A DNA stretch of 64,000 nucleotides from Mucilaginibacter sp. PAMC 26640 (GTDB lineage Bacteria; Bacteroidota; Bacteroidia; Sphingobacteriales; Sphingobacteriaceae). Made by a program: the position numbers and the translations under genes. The stretch lies in contig CP014773.1 of NCBI GenBank assembly GCA_001596135.1, positions 3,100,001-3,164,000 of the forward strand. Direction: 5' to 3'. Below the pieces are notes generated by a model, which had not been told where the DNA came from, made no database searches, and saw only the letters and a program-made list of their open reading frames with translations. Shown one piece after another: positions 1 to 9,730 of this stretch. Each line of letters begins with the position of its first letter. Within the stretch, counting starts at the first letter, position 1.

Positions 1-467
1 TCATAGTGTTTTGAAATCGCTATGATCTCGTCCATAGCTGCAGGCATGCCGTATAAGTGAACAACAATGATCGCTTTCGGCTTTTTCCCTTTGCTGATAC
101 GATCTTTGATGGCAATCTTTAAAAACTCGGGAGATAAGTTCCAGGAATTTACTTCGCTACCTACAAAAACGGGTAGAGCGCCTTGGTAAAGTATTGGGTT
201 TGCAGAGGCGGAGAAGGTCATCGATTGGCATAATACCTCATCTCCCTTACCGACATTTAACAAAACAAGAGCCAAATGCAAAGCGGCTGTGCCGCTGTTC
301 AACGCAGCGACATGGCAAGCCCCATCTAAATGTGTTTCTAGGTCTGATTCAAAACCGTCTACATTTGGGCCCAGCGGCGCAATCCAATTACCGTCAAATG
401 CCTCTTTTATGAACGCTTGTTCCTGACCGCCCATGTGTGGAGAGGAGAGCCATATTTTGTTTCTCAT
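1..467 (-). CDS. DegT/DnrJ/EryC1/StrS-family PLP aminotransferase, N-terminal part
   Basis: The ORF reads leftward from an ATG at 467 and leaves the window at position 1, so only about 155 N-terminal residues are present. The start WLSSPHMGGQEQAFIKEAF, then the N-W-I-A-P-L-G-P segment, the HVAALNSGTAALHLAL cofactor-binding segment and the VVHLYGMPAAMDEI segment are typical of sugar aminotransferases that act on nucleotide-linked keto-sugars. In this family the PLP lysine lies further on, outside the window. The start codon overlaps the stop of the upstream glycosyltransferase (ATGA), so the gene belongs to the same minus-strand operon. The role in making an amino sugar for a surface glycan is inferred from the family and its neighbours. 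Confidence 0.88.
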   Translation of the reverse strand, partial: MRNKIWLSSPHMGGQEQAFIKEAFDGNWIAPLGPNVDGFESDLETHLDGACHVAALNSGTAALHLALVLLNVGKGDEVLCQSMTFSASANPILYQGALPVFVGSEVNSWNLSPEFLKIAIKDRISKGKKPKAIIVVHLYGMPAAMDEIIAISKHY

Positions 468-1648
468 TTTTGAAGTTCAATAGTAGGTATAGGTTCATCA
501 ATCAATCCTGTTGCTGTTTCGGCTCCGTTAAAAAATTCTTTTATCTTGTTCTTTGTAAAATCACCGTATTCTTTTTCGAACCGGGCTACGCTAAACTTTA
601 TAGCGTGAGCCCTGATATCGTTAGGATTAAACAAATGTGTAGATGACTCAAACCGCTCCACACAATTGACAATGCTTTCTGCTGTTTGCTCATTGAAAAA
701 AAGTCCTGTTCGCTCTTTGACTACGGTTTCGAGACTTCCGCCTTTACCAAAGGCGAGCACGGGCGTGCCACAAGCCATTGCCTCGATTGGGGCAACCCCA
801 AAGTCCTCTTTGGCTGCGAACACAAATGCCTTAGCATTCTGCAAAAGCCCAACTAAAGCATTTAACGGCTGGTACCCCATTAACTGGATGTTGGGTGTAG
901 CTATTTTTTTTAATTTTTCAAATTCCGGCCCGTCGCCTACAATGATCAGCTTCCTGTTTTTCTTTATTTTGAAGGCGCCTACGATTAAGTCAATTCTCTT
1001 GTGATAAACCAGTCTTGAAGCGGTTATATAATAGTCACCTTTCTCCTCTTTTAGGGTGAAGGCATCGATATTAACCGGAGGATAGATGACCTTTGCGTCC
1101 CGGTTGTAGATCTTTTTTATTCTTTTGGCCGTGTAATATGAGTTTGCAATAAAATGGTCTACTCTATTAGCCGATAGTACATCCCATTGCCGCAAATAGT
1201 GGAATATAAGCTTGGTTAGCATACCCTTAATTCCGCGGTTATTGCCAGGTTGCGATAAAAATTGCTGGTATAATTCCCATGCGGGCCTTATCGGGTTATG
1301 CATATAACATATGTGTAATTGCTCCGTATTCGTAAGAATTCCTTTTGCTACGATGAACGAAGACGACAAAATAACATCGTATTCGTTCAAATCGAACTGC
1401 TCGATAGCTATCGGGTAAAATGGAAGGTAGGAACGGTAGATCTTCAGCGCCCAGGGAAATCGTTGTAAAAATGATGTTCTGATATCCGTTTTGCTTAAAG
1501 CAGAACCCGCTATACCCTTTGTATTAAGCAGCAGTGTGTATATAGGTGATGGATATTCCTTATGAATCGATTCCAGTGTGTTTTCCGCCCCGGCTATGGC
1601 TAAAACAAGGTCATGAACAATAGCGGTTTTGTATGGATAGTTAATCAT
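464..1648 (-). CDS. GT4-family glycosyltransferase
   Basis: This is a 394-residue retaining glycosyltransferase with the GT-B fold expected of family 4. The C-terminal half carries the sugar-nucleotide motif EDFGVAPIEAMACG, an E-x7-E pair at about residues 281 and 289, preceded by the SRLVYHKRIDLIV segment that opens the second Rossmann domain. It probably adds a sugar, possibly mannose-like as in WbaZ-type enzymes, to a lipid-linked glycan on the cytoplasmic face. The first codons overlap the end of the polysaccharide deacetylase gene by 8 bp and the stop overlaps the aminotransferase start, so translation is probably coupled. The specific acceptor and donor cannot be read from sequence. Confidence 0.9.
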   Translation of the reverse strand: MINYPYKTAIVHDLVLAIAGAENTLESIHKEYPSPIYTLLLNTKGIAGSALSKTDIRTSFLQRFPWALKIYRSYLPFYPIAIEQFDLNEYDVILSSSFIVAKGILTNTEQLHICYMHNPIRPAWELYQQFLSQPGNNRGIKGMLTKLIFHYLRQWDVLSANRVDHFIANSYYTAKRIKKIYNRDAKVIYPPVNIDAFTLKEEKGDYYITASRLVYHKRIDLIVGAFKIKKNRKLIIVGDGPEFEKLKKIATPNIQLMGYQPLNALVGLLQNAKAFVFAAKEDFGVAPIEAMACGTPVLAFGKGGSLETVVKERTGLFFNEQTAESIVNCVERFESSTHLFNPNDIRAHAIKFSVARFEKEYGDFTKNKIKEFFNGAETATGLIDEPIPTIELQK

Positions 1649-2489
1649 GATGAGGCAGGTTTACGACTGGTGCTCGCGTCCAGTCAATTATTTTGTCGCA
1701 TGCTGCAACATCCACGAATTCAATACTAGACAGCAATGCCTTAAATTTTTGGCCAGCAGTAGCTGAGCCAATTGTCCGGCGCGTGTCAGCAATGATGGAG
1801 AGGTTCAAAGATGGCTGTTCCCCGTCAAAATCATGTGGATGGAAATAGGCCATATTATAGGGCTGCTTGTTAATTAAGCGTTTCATTACAAACAAGGGAA
1901 AAAGCCGGAAATAGCCACCACCTGAGAAGATGATACGCTTGTTATATATTTTGTAGGTATTTAAAGGAAGTTCTTTTATAGCAAGTCCACCCGACTCAAC
2001 AATACAGGGCTGATTTTGAGGGAAATTCTCGTAACCTCCGAACTTTGTTTTAACAGTGCAAATTGAACTGTCGATTTCGATCCCGTTTTCAACGAGTGTT
2101 TCCATGTAGTGCGCTACTGGTTCTCTTAAAGAAAAATATGGTGCCCTGAATGCCCTGACCTTTTTGCCGGTAATGGCCTCCAATGATAAAATAGACCGCT
2201 TCACATCTTCCTTGAAATCACTTTTCGAAAATTGATAAACAGCACGGTGATTATCCGAGTGCGAGCCAATTTCAAAGCCGGCCTCATCAATCATTCTAAT
2301 AAGGTCGGGATACTGGCGAGCTATCCACCCTAAAGAAAAAAAAGTTGCTTTGGAATTTCTTGCTGATAATGCATTTAAAATAAATTCGGTGTTCTTCTTC
2401 ACCCTGCTCTCTCGACTTCCCCAACTGTTTACATCACTCTCGAAAAGTACATGAAACCACTCTTCCAAATCAATAGTTAATACATTCAT
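1641..2489 (-). CDS. Polysaccharide deacetylase, XrtA/PEP-CTERM-associated type (NodB fold)
   Basis: The 282-residue protein starts directly with the NodB motif TIDLEEWFH (catalytic Asp7). It then has the zinc pair SHSDNH (His77 and His81), the RAFRAPYFS motif and a late FHPHDFD motif. This arrangement matches the family that accompanies XrtA/exosortase and exopolysaccharide loci, which has a DUF3473-like C-terminus. It should remove N-acetyl groups from a growing or exported polysaccharide. No signal peptide is visible, so it may work in the cytoplasm on lipid-linked precursors. It overlaps the neighbouring genes by 8 bp and 4 bp. No exosortase is in the window. Confidence 0.88.
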   Translation of the reverse strand: MNVLTIDLEEWFHVLFESDVNSWGSRESRVKKNTEFILNALSARNSKATFFSLGWIARQYPDLIRMIDEAGFEIGSHSDNHRAVYQFSKSDFKEDVKRSILSLEAITGKKVRAFRAPYFSLREPVAHYMETLVENGIEIDSSICTVKTKFGGYENFPQNQPCIVESGGLAIKELPLNTYKIYNKRIIFSGGGYFRLFPLFVMKRLINKQPYNMAYFHPHDFDGEQPSLNLSIIADTRRTIGSATAGQKFKALLSSIEFVDVAACDKIIDWTRAPVVNLPHHD

Positions 2490-3844
2490 ACACTTTCATT
2501 AAAAAGTTCCGGTTGATAATTAGCCATTAATTCGCGTGCTACCCTTATTCCATCATCAATTGCGTTTTCCATTCCGTAATTGAAGTTTACAGAGGTAGTT
2601 CTCCCTGTTACTTTAAGGTTTTGCCAAGGTTGGAGTTGTTTTAATAACTGTTGCTTATTATTTATATAATTCATTTCAGGAACTTGGAAAGCTTTTGCAA
2701 CTTTTTTAACCTCGATGTCCATTATTGTAAGCCCGCTAAATACTACTGTTTTTTCCAGCTCCGTTCGGGCCATATGCCATAATTCGTTCTTATCAGCATT
2801 CCAAATAGCGTCCTCAGTACTACACCAGAATTCAAGTAACAACACCATAAAGTCATCGTCCCGATGTTCTTGGAATCTGCTGAAATTGGTAATTCTTGTA
2901 ATCGCGTTACTTTGATCATACACGTAATAACACTGTCCTTCGGCAGCTTTATCATATGCTACTTTAACATATATTAACACATCTGCCCTGAATTTAAGCG
3001 CCGGCAATGCTGTCGCAGATTTTGATCCCGGGAGATATGCTATAATTTGTTCGACTGGAATCGTAAATATAAAATAGTCGTAAGTTAACACCTGGCCATT
3101 AGCAAGTTTGATGTGTGTCAGCAAGCCCGAATTTGAATTTGCTTCGGCAACGGACTCTATATTTGTCGATAGCAAAAATCTGCCACCCTGGTGTTCAGTA
3201 ATGACTTTCATTTTCTCCCACAATGTAGAAAGGCCACCCTTGGGATAGATGTAGGTGTCAGTCACAGAATTAGGCTTAAAAAGCTTCTTATAAAGAACCG
3301 CTACCGGTGAAAATCCGCTACTGAATCCTAAAAGCGATTTCGCAAATTGATCAGAAATCTCCGTACCGTTAGCGCCCCAAAGCTTTTGTAAAAAGCCGGC
3401 AAAGAAATATTTATAAAGATAGGTTCCTAAGTGCGCTATAATAAAATGCTCTGCCGTTCCCTCATCATTTACCGGCGCGCTGCTACGTTTTAAAAAGCTA
3501 CCTATTAACGCTGTTAGTTCGAAAATATTTAGTTTTTTTACAATATCGTTTACGGTTGGCGGATAGTTGAAAGATTTATTTTTGGTTAGTAGATAAGTCT
3601 TTCTGCCGTAAATCGTATAGTCATTTTGTAATGTCTCCCTGATCAGCGCCTCAACGACCGGCAGGCGCCCGATACTTAAAAAATGGGGGCCAATTTCCAC
3701 GTTTTTTTTCCAAACGTCTATTGTTCGAGCAAAACCGCCAATGTCTTTGCTGCTGTCAAAAATATCAACGGAAATGTTGGTTTTACTTAATTCATATGCA
3801 ATGGTCAGGCCCGTCGGGCCAGCACCTATAATGGCTACTTTCAT
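2486..3844 (-). CDS. FAD/NAD(P)-dependent amine-oxidase-fold oxidoreductase
   Basis: This 452-residue protein begins with a dinucleotide-binding motif, G7-x-G9-x-x-G12, and the ribose-binding acidic strand ending near FDSSKDIGG. The Gly-Gly-Phe-Ala-Arg continuation is typical of the protoporphyrinogen-oxidase/amine-oxidase/UDP-galactopyranose-mutase superfamily. The C-terminal FAD motif is seen around the TGRTTSVNFNYGMENAID segment. Such enzymes often sit in glycan loci, where they oxidise or isomerise sugar intermediates, but the substrate is unknown. It overlaps both neighbours by 4 bp (ATGA) within the minus-strand operon. Confidence 0.85.
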   Translation of the reverse strand: MKVAIIGAGPTGLTIAYELSKTNISVDIFDSSKDIGGFARTIDVWKKNVEIGPHFLSIGRLPVVEALIRETLQNDYTIYGRKTYLLTKNKSFNYPPTVNDIVKKLNIFELTALIGSFLKRSSAPVNDEGTAEHFIIAHLGTYLYKYFFAGFLQKLWGANGTEISDQFAKSLLGFSSGFSPVAVLYKKLFKPNSVTDTYIYPKGGLSTLWEKMKVITEHQGGRFLLSTNIESVAEANSNSGLLTHIKLANGQVLTYDYFIFTIPVEQIIAYLPGSKSATALPALKFRADVLIYVKVAYDKAAEGQCYYVYDQSNAITRITNFSRFQEHRDDDFMVLLLEFWCSTEDAIWNADKNELWHMARTELEKTVVFSGLTIMDIEVKKVAKAFQVPEMNYINNKQQLLKQLQPWQNLKVTGRTTSVNFNYGMENAIDDGIRVARELMANYQPELFNESV

Positions 3845-4893
3845 AGAGAGTTATGGTCGTGAAGGGCATTACCACGATATCCGTTACTAGGGACACGCTG
3901 AGGTGCTTTTTTTAAGATTTCAACGCCTTCTAGTTTTATACGAAGCCAGATAAATGCTGAGGTTGTTGCGATTGTGATGAAAACCGTGTAATGAAAATTA
4001 TAATAATTAATTAAGCCGGAGCGGGGGGTGAAAAGCGGTATAATTAATAATGATATCATGAGCTGAGCGGCGGCATAGGTGGATGCAACAGTTAAGTGGG
4101 ACCATTTGCGATGATTGACTAAATATAAATAGAAATGCTTGTTATGGGCTTTGAATACGTCTTGCCCCTGCATCCAGCGAAATACAAACGTGGTAATTGC
4201 ATCGAGATAATAAACAAGCAGCAGAATTATAAAAATGACGTTATTGGAAACTAAAATTAATTTTAAAACGCATCCACATACAAAAAACGCCAAACTGATG
4301 CTACCTACGTCTCCGGCAAAACAAACAGCTTTTACACGGAAATTAAAATAAGAAAAAACGACCACGGCCATAATGACTATAATAATCAATCGACGATCAA
4401 TAAAATGTGTAGTGTTTTCATTTAAATAATATAGGCAAGCTAAATGCACCAAGCTGTTGACACTAGTCATTCCGTTTATTCCATCAAGAAAATTGTAAGC
4501 ATTGAGTGAAATTATCATAATTATAATAACAGGTGGTATTAGCAGTACAGGATAGGTAAACAGATTGAACTGAACCAATAGCACACCAATAGCAGCTGCC
4601 TGTGCTATCATGCGAAGGGAAACGGAAACGTCCCGGAGATCATCGATGTAGCTGACCAAAGCGAGGCAAAACAGAGCGGCCATCCAGTAGGTATATTGAT
4701 AGTCTGATAAAATAAAATACATCAGGCAAGCAATAGGAATGATGATCCCCCCACCAAGCAACGTAGGGATGGTATGCGCACTTCTAAGGTTAGGTACAGC
4801 TTCTATTTTTAACTTACGCGCAAGAAAGAGGTAAAGTTTTTCTAGCAAAAACAGCAGCAGCAAATAATTAAAATAATGGATAAATATATTCAT
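3841..4893 (-). CDS. WecA/MraY-family undecaprenyl-phosphate sugar-1-phosphate transferase
   Basis: This polytopic protein of about 350 residues has hydrophobic segments along its whole length and the family's catalytic signatures. These are the YIDDLRD acidic pair near residue 84, NAYNFLDGINGM near 131-142, and the FAGDVGS segment. It should transfer a sugar phosphate from a UDP-sugar to undecaprenyl phosphate and so start glycan assembly. I place the start at 4893 because the first membrane helix follows at once; an upstream in-frame start at 4932 would add 13 polar residues. It is the first gene of the five-gene minus-strand operon. Confidence 0.86.
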   Translation of the reverse strand: MNIFIHYFNYLLLLFLLEKLYLFLARKLKIEAVPNLRSAHTIPTLLGGGIIIPIACLMYFILSDYQYTYWMAALFCLALVSYIDDLRDVSVSLRMIAQAAAIGVLLVQFNLFTYPVLLIPPVIIIMIISLNAYNFLDGINGMTSVNSLVHLACLYYLNENTTHFIDRRLIIIVIMAVVVFSYFNFRVKAVCFAGDVGSISLAFFVCGCVLKLILVSNNVIFIILLLVYYLDAITTFVFRWMQGQDVFKAHNKHFYLYLVNHRKWSHLTVASTYAAAQLMISLLIIPLFTPRSGLINYYNFHYTVFITIATTSAFIWLRIKLEGVEILKKAPQRVPSNGYRGNALHDHNSL

Positions 4894-5367
4894 AAGTATA
4901 TTACCCTCACTCTGCAATTGCTTGACTATCAATCCGGCTTAGGCAATAATCAAAGGTAAATTCTTCTCCATATGATTTTATGTCAACCACTTAATTGTGG
5001 CGATTATGTAAAATAAAGATTGACTTTCACGGTAAAGTGGCAATTCATATTAAGTTAATTGAGAATTAAACAGTTTATTTAAAAGATTGTATTTTGCGAG
5101 ACTTAAGTGAATAGATAAGTACGGATAGTTTTAGTCTGTGTGGCTTGCGGTAGAGTCATCTTTAGATGAAAACTGTGTTGAAGAAAGAATCTGACGATAA
5201 CTCGGATTAGGTTTCCTTACGGATGACTTAACGACTGCAAAATTATGATGTTTAATACGGATAAAAAACGCATTGATTAATCAATATGCCGGATATTTGC
5301 TATCATGATGATTCTCGTTTCTGATTTAGGGCGTACCTATGACTCAACCCCGAATATTAAATAAACC
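4894..5367. other. Divergent intergenic region between two glycan gene units
   Basis: About 470 bp separate the minus-strand operon from the plus-strand glycosyltransferase. I see no coding frame. A perfect 14-bp palindrome, ATTGATTAATCAAT, lies at 5272-5285, about 80 bp before the plus-strand start, and could be an operator. No clear TAnnTTTG promoter was recognised. Confidence 0.4.
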
Positions 5368-6498
5368 ATGAAAGTTTTAATCAATGCACTTTTACTGAAT
5401 GACCAATTTTCAGGGATCGGTCATTTCACAAAAAATCTCGTAAGTGTAATGGCTGAATCTCAGCTGAAGCACTACAACATTGAAACGCTTTATGCTAAAG
5501 ATTACTCAGGCATATTCCCGCAAAACGAACGCATCAAATACAGGCAAATTCAAATTGACTCAACTAAAAGATTGCGTAGGATCTATTATGAACAAATTGA
5601 AATTAACAAACATTTGGAACAGCACAAATTTGACCTGTATCACACCACAAACTGTATAATACCTTATTTTTCCAAAACCAGAACGTTACTGACTGTTCAT
5701 GATTTGGTTGCACTGGATCATCCGGAATATTGTAAAAAGGAAACAGTCGCCTTTTATAGGGCACTCTTACCAAATTCTATAAAAAACGCAACTAAAATAG
5801 TAGCTGTTTCGAATAAGATAAAGGAGGACATTCTGCAAAGGTTTATCATTGATCCAGCAAAAATAGAAGTCATCCATCATGGTGTAGGTAAAGAATTTAA
5901 AAGAATAGTATCGCTGGAAAAACTACAACGGTGTGTTGAAAAATACAAGCTTCCGCCTAAATTCCTTTTGTTTATCGGTAATCTGGAACCCAGGAAAAAT
6001 TTGGTCAATTTGATAGATGCCTACATCGAACTCAAAATCCACAGCCGTGTTAAACAAAAGCTGGTAATAGCAGGAGCAAATGGTTGGAAAAACGATGATC
6101 TATATGCGAAAGTTCTAAAACATGAGCTTGCAAATGAAGTAATTTTCACTGGTTACGTAGATCAATGCGACATTCCCTCAATCTATTCACTAGCCGACCT
6201 TTTTATTTTTCCATCGTTATATGAAGGTTTTGGGTTACCAGTTTTGGAAGCTATGGCTTGTGGCACGCCAGTGCTCTGTTCAAACCGGGGAGCCCTACCC
6301 GAAGTAACAGGTTCGTCGTTGCCTCATTTAGATCCTTTAAATGTGAGCGACATTGCCAAAAAAATCCTTTTGTTCCTTAACAACAGCCAATTCAGATCGC
6401 AACTGGTCGATATCGGTTTCGATCGGGTCAAGCAGTTTACCTGGGAACAAACTGTTCAAAAAACATTAAATGTGTATGACCAGATCTTGTACCCCTAA
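5368..6498 (+). CDS. GT4-family glycosyltransferase (mannosyltransferase-like)
   Basis: A 376-residue GT-B glycosyltransferase. The N-terminal domain has the glycine-rich loop SGIGHFTKNL and the TVHDLVALDHPE segment. The C-terminal domain begins at FIGNLEPRKN and carries the SLYEGFGLPVLEAMACGTP motif with the E-x7-E pair at about Glu286 and Glu294. This form is common among mannosyl- and rhamnosyltransferases of O-antigen and exopolysaccharide loci. It stands alone on the plus strand, divergent from the five-gene operon, and probably adds to the same glycan. The donor sugar is not deducible. Confidence 0.9.
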   Translation: MKVLINALLLNDQFSGIGHFTKNLVSVMAESQLKHYNIETLYAKDYSGIFPQNERIKYRQIQIDSTKRLRRIYYEQIEINKHLEQHKFDLYHTTNCIIPYFSKTRTLLTVHDLVALDHPEYCKKETVAFYRALLPNSIKNATKIVAVSNKIKEDILQRFIIDPAKIEVIHHGVGKEFKRIVSLEKLQRCVEKYKLPPKFLLFIGNLEPRKNLVNLIDAYIELKIHSRVKQKLVIAGANGWKNDDLYAKVLKHELANEVIFTGYVDQCDIPSIYSLADLFIFPSLYEGFGLPVLEAMACGTPVLCSNRGALPEVTGSSLPHLDPLNVSDIAKKILLFLNNSQFRSQLVDIGFDRVKQFTWEQTVQKTLNVYDQILYP

Positions 6499-6992
6499 TT
6501 AGAGATTTATGAAAACACCCCCCTGCAGCTATAGTTCGAAAAATGGTCATTAATAAAAAAGACACAACTTGTAAGCTTATATAAAAAGTTCATTGACTTC
6601 TCATCAGGTCAAAATAAACTGGATCTAATTCTTTAATTCAGCTGATTTTCCATCTCTAATCATCAGTATTCAAGAATCATTTAGGGCTGTCTTCAACGAT
6701 TGGCTAGGAGAATATTACGCAATTGACAATTGGTTCGTATTGTAAATTGAAAGAGTCTCTTGTGTTATTTTAGTTTTTATTTTTTGAAAGTTATCTCCGT
6801 GAATTCGATTCCTGCAAATTTCTAGGCGGCGGGTGGCTATCGGGTAAAATATTATTGAGAATAATCCGATTAACTGAAAGCTCTATTTTAAATCGTTAAA
6901 GTAGAATAGTTATCGATTCGAAAAATAAATGATAGTTTTGCGGTAATTTACGGGGATGATTTATTCCACCGTGATCATCTATTTGATAAAAA
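6499..6992 (+). other. Non-coding stretch with a possible promoter near its end
   Basis: No convincing coding frame lies in these 494 bases. TAGTTTTG at 6933-6940 fits the Bacteroidota -7 element TAnnTTTG and lies about 50 bp before the lipoprotein start, but the -33 position holds only a weak TTA. The promoter call is tentative. Confidence 0.3.
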
Positions 6993-7382
6993 ATGATAAG
7001 AAACATTTCGCCATTATTTTTAATGTTGTTGATTTTCGCAACAGGTTGTAGTAAGAAAGAGAAGGTTACGCCGGTAACAAACCATGACGTTATATTCAGC
7101 ACAAATTCGGCTGGTTACAAAACTGTAATTAGCCTTCAAGCAAAGGGTACATCGGAAGAAGAGGCGAAAGTATTAACCAGTGTAACTAACACCGGAACAA
7201 ACTACACTTACCATACATCATTTACTACCGGTGACCATTTGTTAGTTACCATTTCCCCGGATGGTGGAAATAGTGTTTACCATTATCAGATTGATGATAA
7301 TGGCGTTAAATCAGACGAAGGAAACATAAACGTGGCGATTGGCACTTCTCTAGTTTTACATTATCCCAAAGGCTCAAATTAA
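6993..7382 (+). CDS. Small lipoprotein of unknown function
   Basis: The 129-residue product starts with a signal sequence ending in the lipobox FATGC (Cys at about residue 19) followed by SKKEK. It should therefore be a lipid-anchored envelope protein. The rest is a Thr/Ser-rich, probably all-beta domain with no family I can name. It is a single-gene unit with a good terminator 20 bp after its stop. Confidence 0.7.
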   Translation: MIRNISPLFLMLLIFATGCSKKEKVTPVTNHDVIFSTNSAGYKTVISLQAKGTSEEEAKVLTSVTNTGTNYTYHTSFTTGDHLLVTISPDGGNSVYHYQIDDNGVKSDEGNINVAIGTSLVLHYPKGSN

Positions 7383-7401
7383 CTGCTGATATTTTCTCTA
7401 G

Positions 7402-7430
7402 TGCCGGGTCAGAAGGCCCGGCATTTTTTG
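7402..7430 (+). terminator. Rho-independent terminator after the lipoprotein gene
   Basis: TGCCGGG (7402-7408) pairs perfectly with CCCGGCA (7417-7423) and is followed by a run of six T. Confidence 0.85.
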
Positions 7431-7710
7431 TAGCAAGTTAAAAACAGCTATACTATTAAAGCAAATTTACCCTCTACCAATTTATTTACGCTTAATAAAC
7501 TCTGCTATTTTTTACAGATTGCTCGCATCAAGCCTTGGCTCCTAGGCCACGGTTAAAACTATATATTTGGAACAGAAAAGAGATCATAGTAAAAAAGGTC
7601 TGAAGCCGGGCATGGGGCTGCACTTCTTCAAAGTTTGGTTTTCAAAAAAACCCGAAATTAAATGCCTGCATGAGCATTTCGGTTCAATATGACGATAGAA
7701 TTAGAATAAA

Positions 7711-8492
7711 CTATTTCCACCACGTCAACGGGAAACTAATTTCATTGACAGATCTCACTACCAAATTGGACGGTACCCATATTTGATAAATTGATCTTCA
7801 TCAGCTATACCGGATAAGACCAGGATGGTATTGAATCCCATGTAAATTCCATCGATAATATCCGTTTCCATGGTGTCGCCGATCATCGTGATATTTTCCG
7901 GTTTTAAATTCATATAGCCGGCGGACGAACGCATCATCACCGGGCTGGGTTTTCCAATTACAAAAGGTTCCCGCCCGCTTGCTTCTTCTATCATAGCCGC
8001 TATAGCAGCAATACCAAGATTGTCCCATCCGGAACGGCGCGGAGAAGGGTCCCTGTTTGTTGCCATGAAACGCGCACCATCAAGGATCATTTCTACCGCT
8101 TTATTAACCCTTTCCAAGCTAAATTCATGGCCTTCACCCAAAAGCACGAGATCAGGCTTTTGATCTACGATTTTGATCCCCGCATTTTGTAGACTTTTTA
8201 ATAAACCTCCTTCACCTAGCACATGAATACGGCAGCCAGGAAAATGATCTGTCAAAAACGTGGCGGTTGCCATTGCACTGCTGTATACATGGTCTTCCGT
8301 AACCTCAATGCCCATATTTCCTAATTTGTATACCGCATCTGAGCAGCTCTTTGAACTATTGTTGGATAAGAAGGTGAAGGGGATCTTTCGATCAACCAAC
8401 GTTCTCACAAACCTGTCTGCACCCTCAATCAGTTTGTTTCCTGCCTATATCACGCCATCCATATCGATCATTATTCCGTATTTCGTTGCCAT
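7711..8492 (-). pseudogene. HAD-IIA family hydrolase (NagD-like), broken by a stop and a frameshift
   Basis: Reading from ATG 8492 gives the HAD nucleophile motif MIDMDGVI, then an in-frame TAG at 8445-8447 where relatives usually have Tyr. The frame then resumes for 216 codons with the other HAD-IIA motifs (FLSNNSSKS, ATNRDPSPR, IGKPSP, MIGDTMETDI). Near the end the frame stops after YGYRPIW. Adding one base at that point restores a family-like tail (VVRSVNEI) ending at 7711. Translation from the ATG at 8408 would give a protein lacking the catalytic Asp-x-Asp. Two independent lesions make a true pseudogene more likely than a sequencing error. Confidence 0.85.
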
Positions 8493-8641
8493 ATCTATCA
8501 ATCATAATATTTGTTAAATAGCCATTGTCAATCGATAACTGCAGGTGAAAGATTGAGGCAGCATAGGCTGAACCGCATCTGTTCGTAAATACCTTGCGCT
8601 CTTGGCGACTTCGGTATAAGCCTTATAAACATTCAGATCGT

Positions 8642-9730
8642 TCAGGGTAATTTAATTTTGTAAACCTTGTAAGGCTGCGTCCGTTTGTTCACGCCTTCAT
8701 TGTAGGCGGGTTGCTTATTGATCTGCGAGGTGGTAACATAGATATAACCGTCTTTACTCACTGAGTAAGTATCCGGCCATATAAGGTCGGCGCTTTTAAT
8801 CCAGGAATGCAATTTGTTGTCAGGTGTTACCTGAATCAGCTCATACGTAGTGGGATCACCCAAATACAAGTTGCCCTTAAAGTCGAATTCCATTCCGTCC
8901 GTATGCGCGATCTCGCCCAGATCTTCTACTGCCCCTGCCAATTGCTGACCCGATAAAGTGGAATCTAACAGTGCCGAAGTCTTGATTCTGTTTAGCTTTT
9001 TGTCCGTAATAGTTTTATAATACAAATAGCTGCCATCCCTGGTCAGGGCAACGCCGTCTGACTGGAAGGCAACCGGCTGGCCTTGTTTTTTCAGTTCCTT
9101 ACCATCAATAATAAATTTAACATTTGGGTCGGGGTGTACTGATCTGTGGGCTTGCAATACCTGGCGTGATCTACCGCTAACCAAATCAAGGATCACAATA
9201 CCACCAGTACCTGAATTGGTAATATAGGCAACCTGCTTTTTAGTATCTACCCGGATATCATTCAGGTAACTATGGTTATCGATTGTCAAAGGAAAGCGAT
9301 ACACTTTCTCGATCCTGTTGGTGTTTAAATTAAACTTCACCACTTTGGCTGCGTGATCTACTACCTTTTCCAGCCTAGGAGCAGCGGGGTCGACGACGTA
9401 CAAGAAATCATCATCATCCACATAAGCTGTTTGTACACATACCCACTTATTTTGCCCGTTCTGTCCGTTTGCCCATTCATTTGTTGCTGCATCAGGGAAT
9501 GGTTTCGAAGTCCCGTCCTTCATAACCTCTACCACTGCATATTTATACGGCCCTTCCCACCTTGGGTAAGTCACAAATACCCTCCCTTTTGCTGATACAG
9601 CCACACCAGTAAACTGATAGGTATTGTCGCTGTATACCTGTTCTAATTTTGGTTGCGCATAACCGCTGTAGACGATTAAAACTAAGATTGAAGTTAATAT
9701 TATCTTAAAGTGTTGACTGAAGTTTTTCAT
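8642..9730 (-). CDS. Yellow/major-royal-jelly-related secreted beta-propeller protein
   Basis: A 362-residue protein with a cleavable signal peptide (about residues 1-25, ending SGYAQ). It then has the pattern of the yellow/MRJP family: VAVSAKGRVFVTYPRW, VQTAYVDDDDFLYVVDP, YLNDIRVDTKKQVAYITNSG, FQSDGVALTRDGSYLYY and HTDGMEFDFKGNLYLGD. Bacterial relatives are often labelled L-dopachrome-tautomerase-related or SMP-30-like. The role is probably periplasmic ligand or lactone binding, but the substrate is unknown. It is a single-gene unit with no operon partner. Confidence 0.8.
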   Translation of the reverse strand: MKNFSQHFKIILTSILVLIVYSGYAQPKLEQVYSDNTYQFTGVAVSAKGRVFVTYPRWEGPYKYAVVEVMKDGTSKPFPDAATNEWANGQNGQNKWVCVQTAYVDDDDFLYVVDPAAPRLEKVVDHAAKVVKFNLNTNRIEKVYRFPLTIDNHSYLNDIRVDTKKQVAYITNSGTGGIVILDLVSGRSRQVLQAHRSVHPDPNVKFIIDGKELKKQGQPVAFQSDGVALTRDGSYLYYKTITDKKLNRIKTSALLDSTLSGQQLAGAVEDLGEIAHTDGMEFDFKGNLYLGDPTTYELIQVTPDNKLHSWIKSADLIWPDTYSVSKDGYIYVTTSQINKQPAYNEGVNKRTQPYKVYKIKLP

